In this document: positions 33,526 to 45,160 of the stretch, piece after piece
Position numbering within the stretch: the stretch's first letter is position 1
Layout: each line of letters starts with the position of its first letter
Source: Diphasiastrum complanatum
Taxonomy: Eukaryota; Streptophyta; Lycopodiopsida; Lycopodiales; Lycopodiaceae
DNA: 64,000 bases
NCBI GenBank assembly: GCA_029204225.1
Contig: CM055095.1
Coordinates: forward strand, 66,921,940-66,985,939
Reading direction: 5' to 3'
Position numbers and translations under genes: made by a program
Notes under the pieces: model-generated
The model's input: the letters and a program-made list of their open reading frames with translations, nothing else
Told to the model about the DNA's origin: nothing
Databases searched by the model: none

Positions 33526-33955
33526 TCACTCGCATCCGTATCTATAACATAGGAACACAATTCTAAGGTGAGTCATATGCTTGACCTCACCTACACTATA
33601 AGTGAAAATGTCATCAACAAAGTTTATGACAAACTTACCCATATACGGTATGAGCAAATCATTCATCCTCATCATGAATGTAGCTGGGGCATTTGTCAAC
33701 CCAAATGGCATCACAAGATACTCATAGTGACAGTTCTGAAGGCAATCTTGTGTACATCCTCTTCACGAACTCTAACTTGATGGTATCCACTCTTTAGGTC
33801 TATTTTACTGAACACAGTGGCACTTGACAAGGCATCAAGCAGATCATCTATACATGGCATAGGATATCGATGTTTAACCATTATCTTGTGCAAACCTCGA
33901 TAATCCACACACATACGCCATGATCCATCCTTTTTTACAAGAATGATCTCCCGTT
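33526..33955 (-). pseudogene. Reverse transcriptase core
   Basis: KKDGSWRMCVDYRGLHKI, then [32 protein letters not shown] and [14 protein letters not shown]. The catalytic box is FVDD. One frameshift lies near 33714. RNase H between 33480 and 33130 is only partly visible (ESKKVNLAQK... near 33430-33480). Confidence 0.8.
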
Positions 33956-34319
33956 CACAATGTTCTCTCTACTTCCATAGTCGTACCACTAATCTCTCAG
34001 GAATACTAGCCCCTTTATCTTTGAGTTGCTCCAAAATCAGCTTAAGAGTGGCTTTGATAGCATCCACCTTGGACATATTGCATCTAACCTATGTGAATCC
34101 TGACCGGTGTTGCTTGCGAATGCCATAGTAGAAAAATAGGTAGCAGAAGCAAAACATTGTACAAAAAACTATGCAAAATCAAACAATCAAAGTTCTTGAA
34201 ACAAAGCAAGAACAAGCTCTCAGCACCTCCAATCACTATACAAATAGATTAACCTGAATTCCTAGAAGAATTGGATAGAATAGACCTTCTATAGCCAAGT
34301 TCTAACTACTCATACCCAC

Positions 34320-34619
34320 GAGGGGTCTGTTGCAAGTCTCCTCCACAACCATAGCCGCATAGGAATAAGATCGGGAATGCTTGACAAGTCTCACACTATA
34401 TCCCCTCAAGCACCCCTTAACCCTGGCACATTCTAACATCGACACATGGCAAACTCCATGCATAGTCGACAAGTGTCCCAATGATATGACACGTCCTGTT
34501 GACCCGTACGCTCACCGTCCAACAAGTCACTCATGCACTAGACCAAGTGTACCAACGAGCGTATGACACGTGCCACGTTGATTGGTCAACTGCCTACTTT
34601 TTAGGAGGTTAGTCCAACA
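34320..34619 (-). repeat. LTR remnant
   Basis: Element-sense start TGTTGGACTAACCTCC at 34619. Shares long blocks with 17152-17585, including ATGGCAAACTCCATGCA and CACTATATCCCCTCAAGCA. The inner end is missing. Confidence 0.7.
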
Positions 34620-35545
34620 GACTCTCATGGGACTCAGTATCACCTTAGCCATCCTTGAATTAGTCACTACAACTGATATTTACAATTTACAATTGTCTCC
34701 ACAGGCCAGTGACTTAGTTGTTTGTCAGGAGAAGTCATAGCCATGCTTAGAGTGATTCATCACATCAATAGGTAGTAGATATGCAAAAAGGAGGAACTTC
34801 TAATAGTGGAAGTTCAGATTCAAAAAAACATCTCAAAATTGATATGTGACGGTGGATTGACATTGATGACTAGATCTACTACGGAGAATCTAGTAAAATG
34901 GATGGCCAAAGAATCCCAAAGCTGTTGTAGACCAAAATTGTATTGGAATTTGGGAGTAGTTCTTTCATCTTATACGTAACATTTAGACTGATCAAATCAA
35001 TATGGCGTGCTTCTATCTCATTAATTGCCACACCCTACAAGCACTTTCACAAGAATTTCTTTTTCAGGTCAATACACAACCCCTTTAAATCTTCGCCAAG
35101 AGGATGAAACGTACTTAGGGGCTTGACATTAAGAAGAATATTTTCTTAGAGTCTTCTACATGCGTAGCATAGATGTTAAGCTTTGTTATTTAAAATCAAT
35201 GAGATAATATTAAGCTTTGTTGATACTTTACACGAATTGTCAATTCTTGTGGACATGAATTATCACCTAGTCTTTCTATTCTATTCTATTCGGATGCATG
35301 TATTTGCCAACGCAAATACAATCCCATGGTTTGTTGTTAGTAGCCATTACAAGAAACTTAACGCTATCATTCAAAAGTACAAAAAATGAAGGCTCAAAAT
35401 CATGAAACCATGGAGGAAATGCAATCACTTATAGGGATGGAACTTAGCAAATGAAGATAGCCCCCACACCCCGCCCACCATGACCTAAACAAAAATGCAA
35501 GAAATGGAGAACTCAAGCATTAAGAGCAAAATTCATTGGGCTTAC
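34620..35545 (-). other. TDP1 intron, nothing further recognised
   Basis: Short repeated piece near 34680-34730 shared with 31600-31650. Otherwise no feature. Confidence 0.4.
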
Positions 35546-35599
35546 GCAAGACATTGCTCCTTGTAGCGCACGTAGGTCTTGATATGGGGCATTGCACGA
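35546..35599 (-). CDS. TDP1: TDP1 micro-exon with second catalytic His-Lys
   Basis: Only 54 nt. It completes a Ser codon (AG + T), then encodes RAMPHIKTYVRYKEQCL and the first two bases of an Ala codon. HIKTY holds the His and Lys of the second TDP1 H-K-N motif (H493 and K495 in human TDP1), which act in hydrolysing the 3'-phosphotyrosyl bond. The acceptor is CTGTCACAG|T and the donor TTGC|GTAAGC. Phases match the exons on both sides although they lie 17.5 kb and 15.6 kb away, strong evidence that the gene is real and can be spliced. It is too short for ordinary ORF detection. Confidence 0.93.
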
Positions 35600-37599
35600 C
35601 TGTGACAGTTCAAGGCATCCATGGTAAGTTGCACAAGCCAAGAACACAAGAATATGTATACAATGTATGCTCAAAAGGATAACATGAGCCAATTGCATGA
35701 TTTTTCATAATAATTACTTGACATGATTCCTTCCATCCAAATAGAAAGCTTAATCATCAAGACATTTTACACATGATGTTCTTACAACAATCTTCTACTC
35801 CAAGGGCTTACCTAGTATCAAACACAAACAAGAGGAACTATCATCACTAAATCTATCCTAAAGGAAACATTGCAATTGGAATTCCAGACTACGCTAAAAA
35901 TGAAAGAACCTATTAGACTTAAAATGTGTGACAATGTACATCCTATTAATGCAACAATTTACTACATGTCTAATTCAAATAAAGTTCTTTTTGAACTCTT
36001 TGATTACATGTAGAACACCCACCTTAAAAAACATGTAACATTATCTATTACTCTAGTTTACTCCATGATGATAATGCTTCAAAGTAGGGAGGGGAGAGGG
36101 GTCACTCAACATGCAATTTGAACATGGTTTAGTCGTCTAAAATCCTATCTCCTACTCTCCTACAAACCTCGAAAATGTCTACCCTTTTAGTTTCACTTGA
36201 GTGGTGGTAGTCCATGATGGCATAAGATGGTGACAACAATAAGCATCTATCCATAATTTATAGGATGACATGAACAACACTAATTGATGACATGAGAAAC
36301 AAGAGGTGAGCTGATCAACCACATGAGAAATAGGAGGTCGTTGATGATGATGATCAAGCTCCAAACAGTCTTTGATGGCATGTGCAATTAGGCTCCAAAT
36401 TCAATAGTAAAGGAAGCAAATGATCATTACTCAAATCAACACGAGATCATTCATGGCAAGTGCAATGATCATGCTCCAACTAGCTGTTGATAGCAGGCAC
36501 GAATAGGCTTGAAATGACCATGGATGGAGGATCTAAGCATGAGTAGGTAAAATACTAGACCTTCTGCACTTGAGAAAACCTTGAATGACAAAAATGAACC
36601 ATATGGTATAAGAGAGATGTTCAAACATCATAAGAAGGTTGGAGCCAAAATACCTTCTCTTATCTTCTGATATGAATGAGCCACATAATTCTAATCAAAT
36701 ATTTCTTATAATCGAGGATTCAAAGTTCCTACTCCATCGGTTTCCCCTTACAACCAGGAGCATATTTTACACAGGACAATGACCCACCCTTCCAGCCTCA
36801 CGTGCACTTGCATTATCTAGGCATGGCATGCCTAGACTCCTATGTTGCAAGCCTTGAGCCATTTCATCCATTTTCTTTTGCATCTTGCATGGTTCCACAA
36901 AGGATTAAAAAAAGTGGAGAGGAGAGAGTTTTCTTTCATGTATGTACGTGCCATAAGCAAAATGGGGAAAAAAAATGTTTGTAAGTTTTCAATCTTCTCT
37001 AGGGCCTACTAGCTAAGGCTTGAGGCCCAATGATGAACATATGACTCATAGTTGATTCTCAGAATTGCTACTAATAAATGAAGAACCTTAGGCCCCAAAG
37101 TATATGGTTCAATCGGTCTAAATGATAAGTGTGGATATGTGGTCCATATAGATGTCTCCGTCAATTGATAATTTGGCTTGTAACTTTGCCCCGTCACCAA
37201 AAGACAATCTTGAGTGTTATATAGCAAAATTGCTACAACCACAAAATGAAAATGTTGGAGCTGGAAGAGTAAAGATGCTAATGCTGCAAAAGGGCAAGGG
37301 CAACACTAACAAAAATGCATATATTGAAAAAGTTGTAAAAACACATATGCTAAAGAAGTTGGACGGGCATCAAGGACCCAGTGACCACACAATAGAGATT
37401 AAGAGATTTGATGATATGATGAACAAGCGCAAGTACTTATTGTCCTCCTAAGTTGCAAAAATGACTAGGTCCAACAATGGTGGCCAAGAAAAATTCTCCC
37501 AAAAAACTTGCAATCAAGCAATGTTGGTAGCATACTTTGGCAACATGCACAAGCAGCCCTTGGTAGCGATTGTTTTTAGCAAATACATTAAGTGTTTGG
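35600..37599 (-). other. TDP1 intron, nothing recognised
   Basis: AT-rich sequence with short random frames. The 99-codon plus-strand frame at 37152-37451 has no recognised family. Confidence 0.4.
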
Positions 37600-37735
37600 T
37601 CAATCAACACTTGGTAGAGAAAGAAAAAGAGATTTAATAATGTTTTTTCCATGCCAAAGGTATATAAGACGAAAGATACATGTCAAGTGTGTAGTAACCA
37701 TGGGAGCATATAAAACAATTTCAAAATACTAATGA

Positions 37736-37736
<1 letters not shown>
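37600..37736 (-). mobile_element. LINE 3'-end fragment
   Basis: Shares with 45110-45215 the sequence around TTCCATGCCAAAGG, ACATGTCAAGT and AACCATGGGAGC. Its stem-loop at 37641-37670 is partly decayed. No ORF remains. It abuts the (GA)n tail of the next LINE copy. Confidence 0.7.
37641..37670 (-). other. LINE 3' stem-loop, decayed copy
   Basis: TGTTTTTTCCATGCCAAAGG and TATATAAGAC. The inner stem retains fewer pairs (ATGCC against GGTAT with one G-U) and the outer stem is broken. Confidence 0.5.
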
Positions 37737-37810
<74 letters not shown>

Positions 37811-37820
37811 AGAAGAAGAA
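37737..37820. repeat. (GA)n then (GAA)n tract at a LINE 3' end
   Basis: More than 30 GA units at 37741-37806, then AAG repeats to 37820. In LINE sense this is a polypyrimidine TTC/TC tail directly after the 3' UTR. Confidence 0.9.
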
Positions 37821-40225
37821 ATTATTATTAATGTCTGTTGGGTGCCCAAGGGCACATAAGACAGAAGAAATAAGTACATATCTCGTAGGAACATTGTCCA
37901 TGTCATCATAAAAACCTAGTCATAAAAAACATATAAGAGCTTAACCTCCAGCTCTAAAGAGGGTACATGTGCAAGAGCTTAACCACCTGCTCTACTGAGG
38001 AAGTAAAAAGGAAGAATAAAATATCAATCTCTGAAAAAATGTCTGATACCCATAGAAGCTGTGATCCGTGGCTAGTGTCGAGGAGCTCTGGTAGCTCTGG
38101 AGGCTCGTGTAGATCTGGCAGTACGTTGGGCCTTCGCCCTCACCAGTATGACTGCCTCATCATCTGATCGGTCATCGCGCTCACGCTTCTGAAAGAAGCT
38201 AGTGATAAGAGGCTGGCCATCATCAGTAGTATCCTCTGAAGGTATCAAAGAGGCTCTCAACGTAAGCATCTCTCGTAGTAAAAGGCCAACACATCTGGGA
38301 TCCTGATACTCCAAAAAGGTACTGAGGGTAATGGGGGTGTCCCGGTATAAACAATGATATCGACCACATATCTCATAGTATGTAGGGCATGTGAAGATAA
38401 AATGGAACTCATCCTCCACTACACCCAATGTGCATATCTGGCAGATCCGATGCTCTCTTGAAATGCCTGAATATCTACCTGTCTCAATAGCAAGCTGGTG
38501 CGAAGAGACTCGTAGCTGTTCCAACCTATATCGGATCCCAAAAGAAAGAGGAAGAGATAAATATAAAGGTCTAACAGGAAGTCCCAGAATGTCTTTGCGT
38601 AAGATATGTGCGCCATAAAAGATAAGCTTGACCCTGTCATGATTAGGACGATCTCATACTATGTGGCAATAGCTACGATACAACTGTTGTCTAATAAATG
38701 CATGAGTTCCAGCATCGAGAAGCCCCATGCCTGAAAGAAGGTAGCCACATCACCATACCAGGAAGATCTAGCTTGCTGTCCAGCTATAGCTCGAGAAGAG
38801 GTAAGCGCTGCCATCGCGTATCTGTGAGTATCCATGGTCTCAAGTCGATGTAGAAAGGTAACAATCTGAAACAAAGCCTCTACCACCATGGGAAGTGAGG
38901 CGAACTCCGACAAAAGGATCTCATGAGGAACTGATGGCTTCGCACGAATCATCCTCACATGGTGATCTGCAGGCGAGTGATATTTCTCCAGGTACCCTGA
39001 GATAATCTTGGGCACCAAACCTCCGCCGAGTGCATAGCCACTGGCAAGACCGCGGTAGAGAAAAGGTGGTCTCTAGAAGTAGGCTCATGAATATGGTAAG
39101 TAGTACACACTCTCTCCATATGTACTAAGGCAGCATGCCCCTTACGCAGGCGAGATAGAGCAGTAGAGCGGAAAGTGAGTAAGGGACCGGTGAATAGTAC
39201 ACCTACATAGGTGTATGAGGTAACAATCTCTAGCGGCTGTCCATCATAATAGAATGTGTCATCTCTCATATGCTGCCGGTTAGTGTTAAGCACCATGACC
39301 TTGGTCTTAGCAATATTCACGGTCAGGCCCCACACTAAGCAAAAGCCATAGAGAGCATCAAGATGTCGCTGTAACCCAGAGGCTGAAGAGGATAGCAATG
39401 CCACATCGTCCGCGTACAGTAGGATAGGAATAATAACATCAGCAAGTGGACATCCATCACCACCCTCCTCCTTCATGATCCGCTCTAGATCATCAATGTA
39501 CAATGCTTGCATGATTTTTTTCCTTGCTAGCCATTGGGTATGAGTTAAATCATCATCTACAAATAAAGGTCCCTTTCAGCTTGGCTCTAAGTTTCAAGGC
39601 AGCATTACGATGTACGAGAGACTGGAATTTAATAAATAAAACATTCTCATCATATTTGCCTCTCCAAGCAGTTTCAAACCCTTCAATTGTGTGAAAGCTT
39701 ATTGACAAGTAAATCCCTGGCCTCCTCTAGCAGTTTTCCAACATTCAGCATGCCTCTCAATCTAACATTAAGAGCTTTTTTGGCTCTTTTTCTTGCTCCG
39801 AAAACACGCTTTCTAGTCTTGAGTCAATTGAAACATTCGAAGGCAAATCTACCATACCATTATCGTTCTTGAACAGTGCTGCCCATATTTTTGTCTCTTC
39901 CACTTATTTTTCGAGGTTGGAAATCTTGTTAGAAGTTTCTGCAAGATCGTAGTAGATGAAGGTATGGATGTTCGTAGCTGGTTGATCTCATCCCGCAACG
40001 TTTTGACCTCCAATTTTAGTGTTGCGTTTTCACTTTGCACTACAATTCTGAAAATAGTGCATACAAGTGCCCTACATGATAGTGAATGTCTTCCGGTAGG
40101 ATAGAGCGGGGTATAGTGACAGGTGAGGCTTTAGATATCACAAACGGAGGAGTAGAGAGATTAAGTGAAGGAGGAGGAAGAGCTGAGGGTGTATCAAGGT
40201 CTTTTGGTTCCATTATTTCCAGCAT
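37821..40225 (-). mobile_element. L1-like LINE, internal deletion of the endonuclease region
   Basis: Minus-strand order: ORF1 remnant 40225-39540, RT core 39512-38960, downstream RT-linked region 39018-38660, C-terminal zinc knuckle near 38450, 3' UTR with stem-loop, tail at 37820. ORF1 has a coiled coil (NATLKLEVKTLRDEINQLR) and pieces matching the C-terminal region of the ORF1 at 48-49 kb. The RT contains ILLYADDVALLS and NIAKTKVMVLNTNRQHM. The C-terminal knuckle reads ICQICTLGVVEDEFHFIFTC (C-x2-C...H-x4-C). ORF1 joins RT with no endonuclease between, so this copy is dead. Confidence 0.82.
37833..37862 (-). other. LINE 3' stem-loop
   Basis: Plus strand GTCT..GTGCCC-AA-GGGCAC..AGAC forms a hairpin. 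The inner stem sequence differs from the copies at 45131 and 49765, but pairing is kept. Confidence 0.65.
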
Positions 40226-41528
40226 TGGAGGGAGAATCAGACAGGACTTGCAAAACTAGCAAGAAAAATGCGCTGACAAGACCCCAAAATAACTAGAAAC
40301 AGGGATCAGAATCCAAGCAATGTTTTTTGCATGTGAAAGTGTGTTGGTCAAGCTAAAATCAAAGTGCTGATTGGGCAGAAAGCAGTGCCCTGTTCATCCA
40401 AAAAATGATTTGAAAAATCTGGCTAGAAATGTGCTGGACAGAACTGCAATAAAATGCTCCCAATTTGTCACAAAAAATGTGTGGAAGAGTTTGGCAATCT
40501 GCTGCTTCTAGTCCTTGCAAGTGCACCCTCTCAACCGGAATAAGCTGCCACCTGAAACGTGTGGCCTAGAGCGCTGCAAAATATCTTGCAAAAAGCAAGC
40601 TGTACGAGATTTGTAAAAGCAGAACCAAACGAGCAGTTAGCTTGGACCGAAACATGAAGTGCAGGGCATATCCATGCCAGACCAGCATTCCTACCTGTAC
40701 ACAGGTAATGTATGTTACTCGTAACTTCTTGAGCAAATCCATGCTATACAAGAGTCCGCAAGCTAACATACCGTTGTATTACATTTAAACCATTATCGTG
40801 ACTTAAAATATAGTCAAAACACAATACCAGTATGTATTCATAAAAAAAGTTTGTAACCATGTATTCAAGAAGTAAATAAGGGTTACCATTTATGCTAAGC
40901 AATGATTCAGTATACTGTTTGCTTACGTAAAAAGATATGCAACAAATTGGTTTAAGAATCATCCCCCTCTTCTTAAACGTATAATGATTGATAATGTCTT
41001 ACGTTGCCGAAATATTCCTTTGAAGTTTACTTGAAATAACCACCGAGATTTGTGAGAGGCACCAACTTGAATGGTAGACGCTAATGACTCTTGTGAGGTG
41101 GTCATGTTTTCTTTTGAATGTCTTTGAGACACGTTAACAATCCGTTTCCAGTTCTATGTACAACATTACATAGTCAACCGCACAACAGACGTTTAATTGT
41201 TATAATCCGTAACGTCCAAAAACTCATTCTTAAAGCTTTTGCAATGGTGTGCTACAGTATAGCTTCTTGCATAGTTTATGAAAACAAAGCTACAGAGCAG
41301 TATGCATACCTTCTCTTGCTGTATACCAGGAACCACTGGTATGAGCCTAATATATGTGCTACTTCGTTGCTATACTGTGAAAAGACATAGATGGTAGTGT
41401 CGTCAAAGCATATACACTTTTTGAATGCTCTTACAAGCTTTCATTCCTTTAAGAAACAATATGAGGCTCATCGCTGGACAGAATATGGCAATGGTGTCTC
41501 ATCGTTGGACAGAAAGTTTATGCATCAT
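40226..41528 (-). other. TDP1 intron, nothing recognised
   Basis: AT-rich; no motif or repeat recognised apart from the start of the tandem repeat at its right edge. Confidence 0.4.
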
Positions 41529-41914
41529 AGAGTGGTGTGCAAACAAAAGGTGCGATGGCTTCTGGCCAGCGATTGCTTGTCAACAAATTTGTGGACAGAT
41601 GTAGTGTATCCACATTTCTTACATTCTGAGCAGCGATGGACAGTGATCAATTACTAGTGCTTTAAGAAAGCAAACAACCATATGTATTGCTAGAATCACG
41701 ATGCAGTAGGCCGCACTACATAGAGTGGTATGCAAACACAAAGTGTAATGGCATTTGGCCAGCGATGGATTGCCAACATATCTGTGGACAAATGTAGTGT
41801 GTATCCACAATTCTTCCATTATGAGCAGCGATGGACAGCGATTAATTGCTAATGCTTTATGTAATCAAACCACCACATATCATGCTAGAATCGCAATGTA
41901 GTAGGCAGCGCTAG
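41529..41914. repeat. 193-bp tandem duplication
   Basis: Two diverged copies starting AGAGTGGT at 41529 and 41722. Shared landmarks include TGGCCAGCGAT, TGTGGACA, GAGCAGCGATGGACAG and TGCTAGAATC. Frames running through it on both strands are by-products. Confidence 0.75.
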
Positions 41915-42019
41915 AGCGCCTATCAAAAGTGTGTATCATGCACTATCATGTATTACCTTAAAGCAATCCCAAAGCAAGAAAAGATAGGCAAAAAATGCAC
42001 TTACTGTTGATAGTGTGGA

Positions 42020-43934
42020 TCACACTCCGATTGTAGGAGGATGGGCGCTGCAAATCCAGAGCTCTACTGCCATGAGGAGAAGGAGAAAAGAGAGAGAGCG
42101 TGGGAGGGGAAGAGGAGACATGCCACCTTCTTTATAGGTGATATCATTTGTAGAAGAAGCCTTCAATAGTAGCCGTAGGATGAAGCAAAGTCGATCATGA
42201 CCGTTAAAGTAGTCATAAATGCAAAATGGAGGTTTAAACATTTCCCACCAAAACCAAAACCTTTTTTTTGGGGGTATCATATATCTTACAAAGCCTATGA
42301 CTCCAAGTAGCGTAAAATGATGTATCCCCATTTAGGACGCTCTTCTATGTATTTGCCTTAAGGATTGCACCTTTCATAATGAAAGGATACAGCATACCAA
42401 GAGCACCTGTCAGGAATTTAGCAAGTCTAGAAAAGCAGCAATCGTGTGCATTCATGATCCATCTGAACGTATCTTTATGCGCTTTATAAATGCATAGTAA
42501 GTAAGGTAATTCCCTAGAATAGATGAAGTCATGAGGTAGCAATTCGCTCATAGAGTTGTTTACATATTCCATGGAACTTGCGACGAGATTATTTATAAGA
42601 TCAGGAAAAGGTGTAAAGTCTGGGCTATCAAGTCTTTCTAAAGCAAGTTTTTGTACTAGATGTATGCACATGAAACAAGGGTTATGTTGAGCCTTGTCAA
42701 TTCCATTGATGTATAAATGCTTGGTGATCCATTTGCGTTCATTGCTGGCATCTTCTTTTTTTCGGAGTGGGACAGTGTTACCTTGAATCCATTTTTTGTT
42801 TTTTAGAAGTTCGAGGCGCTTGTTCTACAAAAATCAGCATGCTTATCATTGTCTAAACTTGAATATGCAGGTAGAAGTCTCATGAGTTTCAGCCAACCAT
42901 CATGTAATTCAGAAGCAATACTTGGATATTAGTGTGTTGTAGATCAATATGATTAAGTCCTTTTTCCAAGGAGCATTTAAGGACCTTGCTATTGATTATA
43001 TTGCAATCTTATGTCAGAAGATGACCAAACTTTTTTGAGCCTTTAAAACGTTTCAAAGTAGTATATGAACAAGCTTGAAGATTTTCAATTTGAAAGTTAC
43101 AAAAGACTTCATAAGGCAGATACCAATCCATTTTGACATTCGGCATGTATGACCAACCAAAAACAATATCACCGAAGGACTCATGTATTAAGCCGAATAA
43201 TTGTAATAAAATGCGAGCATAGAACTTCTTCACATGAAAGGTCTCAAACATCCTATTTCGGTAAAGTAAATGTAGAAAGAGTGTTCCCTTCGTATCATGC
43301 GTAATGAGCTATAGGCGATTCGTCATATTCCTGATCAATTCCCTCCTATCCAAAATCTCGTCATCCCGCAAGCATATCAATCCCTATAAAAGTTCAGCCT
43401 CTTGACCGGTAATTCGTTCTTTGCCGCACTTCCTTGCCCTTCCTTTCCTTTGAATCCTGTGAATTTCCTTCTTTTACCCCCACCCTGGCCAGAGATAACG
43501 GAGCTTGGGTTGTTGAGGTTAAAAGTGCCCGTTTTTATTGGAGTTTTGAAAGAATTTGTCTTGCAGTGTGGAAAAGCTAGGTCTTTTGAGCAAGCGTTCA
43601 ATCCCTCTAATATTTTCAGCATCGCCTAGAGTTGCAAGGAGTTTGGCAGAAGGATTTGCAGCAAGCTCAATGGATGCATCTATCATGTATTGGCATGATA
43701 GATGCATCCATTGAGAGGATGTGGTGAAGGAGGAGAATCAGGTAAAACAAGAGCGGGTTCAGCAGAAAGGTCGTTTTCTTTTTCAAGGCAAGAAAAAACT
43801 TTTCTAATATGATAATTATAAAATCTTTCTTCCCTTTCATACTTCTCAACAAACCCAGCCAAATCAGCAGCAAAGTTTTCAATGATACCCAAGGGATCGA
43901 TCTTGTTTTTACCGTAATCCATGGCAATCTTCAC
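42020..43934 (-). pseudogene. Degraded protein-coding element, possibly Penelope-like reverse transcriptase
   Basis: A chain of minus-strand frames suggests one broken protein: 43934-43683, 43707-43519, 43622-43377, 43251-43009 and 42671-42345. The last reads PYLLCIYKAHKDTFRWIMNA, then FSRLAKFLTGALG. The K-x-HK...R-x-I block followed by LAKFL resembles the fingers/palm start of Penelope-like RTs (PKxHK...RPI...). A Gly/Lys-rich basic segment (SGQGGGKRRKFTGFKGKEGQ) lies upstream. I could not find a catalytic YxDD or a GIY-YIG domain. An alternative is an unrelated host or virus-derived gene. The family call is tentative; that it was once coding is more secure. Confidence 0.4.
43666..43715. repeat. 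Perfect 22-bp inverted repeat with 6-nt loop
   Basis: CTCAATGGATGCATCTATCATG, loop TATTGG, then its exact reverse complement. It interrupts the coding chain described for 42020-43934. One arm matches coding sequence (MIDASIE on the minus strand) and the other is its inverted copy. Confidence 0.9.
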
Positions 43935-44379
43935 CCAATGTAGATATCCAAAAGGTCAGTAATACAGACAACCTTATCAGCAGCATTACAGGTAGCACGA
44001 TCTGTTTCAGTAATAAAACTATGCAACATGACCGCTCTTTTCATGCAAATAATCAAAGTTTGAATGAATAGATTAGGGGGAGGAAGGGGCTCCCCATAAC
44101 CCAAGTCAACAGCGTCCTGATACCATCCTAAGGGCTAAACATAGCAAAAAAGACCTATATTAGCTTATGAATCCAAGTAAGGTAAAGGTTTTGATACTAT
44201 CCCGACCAAAGGATAGTCGGATTTACACCTCAAGGATGCATAGAGAGAGATAAATAGATCAAAGCTCCTCTTGACAAGTCAAGACCAGAACCTTTTAACA
44301 CCCTTTATTCATAAACCAACCAGAAAAAACATGGCTGAAAAGCATACAGTACTAGAAACCACCGTAAAGCAAAACATAT
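43935..44379 (-). other. Intron sequence, nothing recognised
   Basis: No motif recognised. Confidence 0.35.
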
Positions 44380-44960
44380 TTCAAGACATCCAGCTGGTAC
44401 CTGCCACCATCCCACCACACAAAACCGTCTCTTCAAGTGTTTTAAAGCGAATGATTAATGTGGCCTTGTCTTTATTGGTCCGCCAGGCTCTTTCCATTCC
44501 TTGATTGTTGTGCCCTAATGTGGTTTCCAAAAATCTGGTTGCTTCTTTAATGGCATCTTGTGTGTCTACAATACCCCTTGGTCTTGTTCCAAGGCCTAGA
44601 TTTTCATCGTCATAGCAAATGTTTCACCTTGGATCTGGATCCCCTCTTTGTAAGTTGCAAACAACTATCTGTTTTCCTCCCGGAGTAGCTTGATCCCCTC
44701 CTTCAGTGATTTCATCTCTGTTTTTAGCACTTTCACTTCGTAAGCCAAGAAGTCTTCAAACGCTTGGGATGGAGTATAAACTGTAGTAGAAAAAAGATTG
44801 GCGGGGGCGAAGGGGGATCAGTATCCTTAGGCACTACTGTCTCGGTTACTGGCCTTGCCTGAGGCAACGTTACAGCCTCAGACATGCCAACATCTACCTG
44901 AGGCAGCAGCGTTGCTGCCTCAGGCAACACAGCTACCTCAGGTGGCTGTTTGGTGGGTAG
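44380..44960 (-). pseudogene. LINE ORF1 remnant
   Basis: Minus-strand frames give AYEVKVLKTEMKSLKEGIKL (coiled coil), then with shifts RGIVDTQDAIKEATRFLETT. This matches RGIPDTQDAMDEATSFLETT of the ORF1 at 48321-49007. LIIRFKTLEE follows. It is the same gene in the same orientation as the adjacent LINE. It carries a short perfect hairpin at 44897-44924. Confidence 0.7.
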
Positions 44961-45058
44961 GGAGTGGGGGGTGCGAGCTCCCCCCTTTTTGGGGGGGGCC
45001 CATGGCAGCGAGGAGGTGGAGGGAAGATGACGCTAGATCAGGGCGCTAGACCAAGGCC

Positions 45059-45060
<2 letters not shown>

Positions 45061-45109
<49 letters not shown>

Positions 45110-45120
45110 AAGAAAGAAAG
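45061..45120. repeat. (GA)n tract at the LINE 3' end
   Basis: GA repeats from 45061 to 45106, then GAA/GAAA units. In LINE sense it is the tail after the 3' UTR. Confidence 0.9.
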
Positions 45121-45130
45121 CTTTATTAAT

Positions 45131-45160
45131 GTCTTTTCCATGCCAAAAGGCATATAAGAC
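45131..45160 (-). other. LINE 3' stem-loop
   Basis: Plus strand GTCTT-TTCC-ATGCC-AAAA-GGCAT-AT-AAGAC. Five-base outer and five-base inner stems surround a tetraloop. In element RNA it sits just before the TTAATAAAG and the TC tail. Confidence 0.7.

Larger units (their letters stand above)
31681..34619 (-). mobile_element. Degraded Ty3/gypsy chromovirus with deleted gag-protease
   Basis: Minus-strand order: LTR 34619 to about 34320, leader, gag start 34130-33956, RT, RNase H region, integrase, chromodomain remnant near 31700-31870. Near 33956 the gag start joins the RT directly (VKKDGSWRMCVDYRG), so most of gag and all of protease are deleted. The primer site is also deleted near 34310. It is the same family as the fragment at 16131-17585. 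Confidence 0.8.

Noticed and set aside
37683-37909. Frames with long Ser-Leu runs
   Set aside because: Translation of the (GA)n tract.
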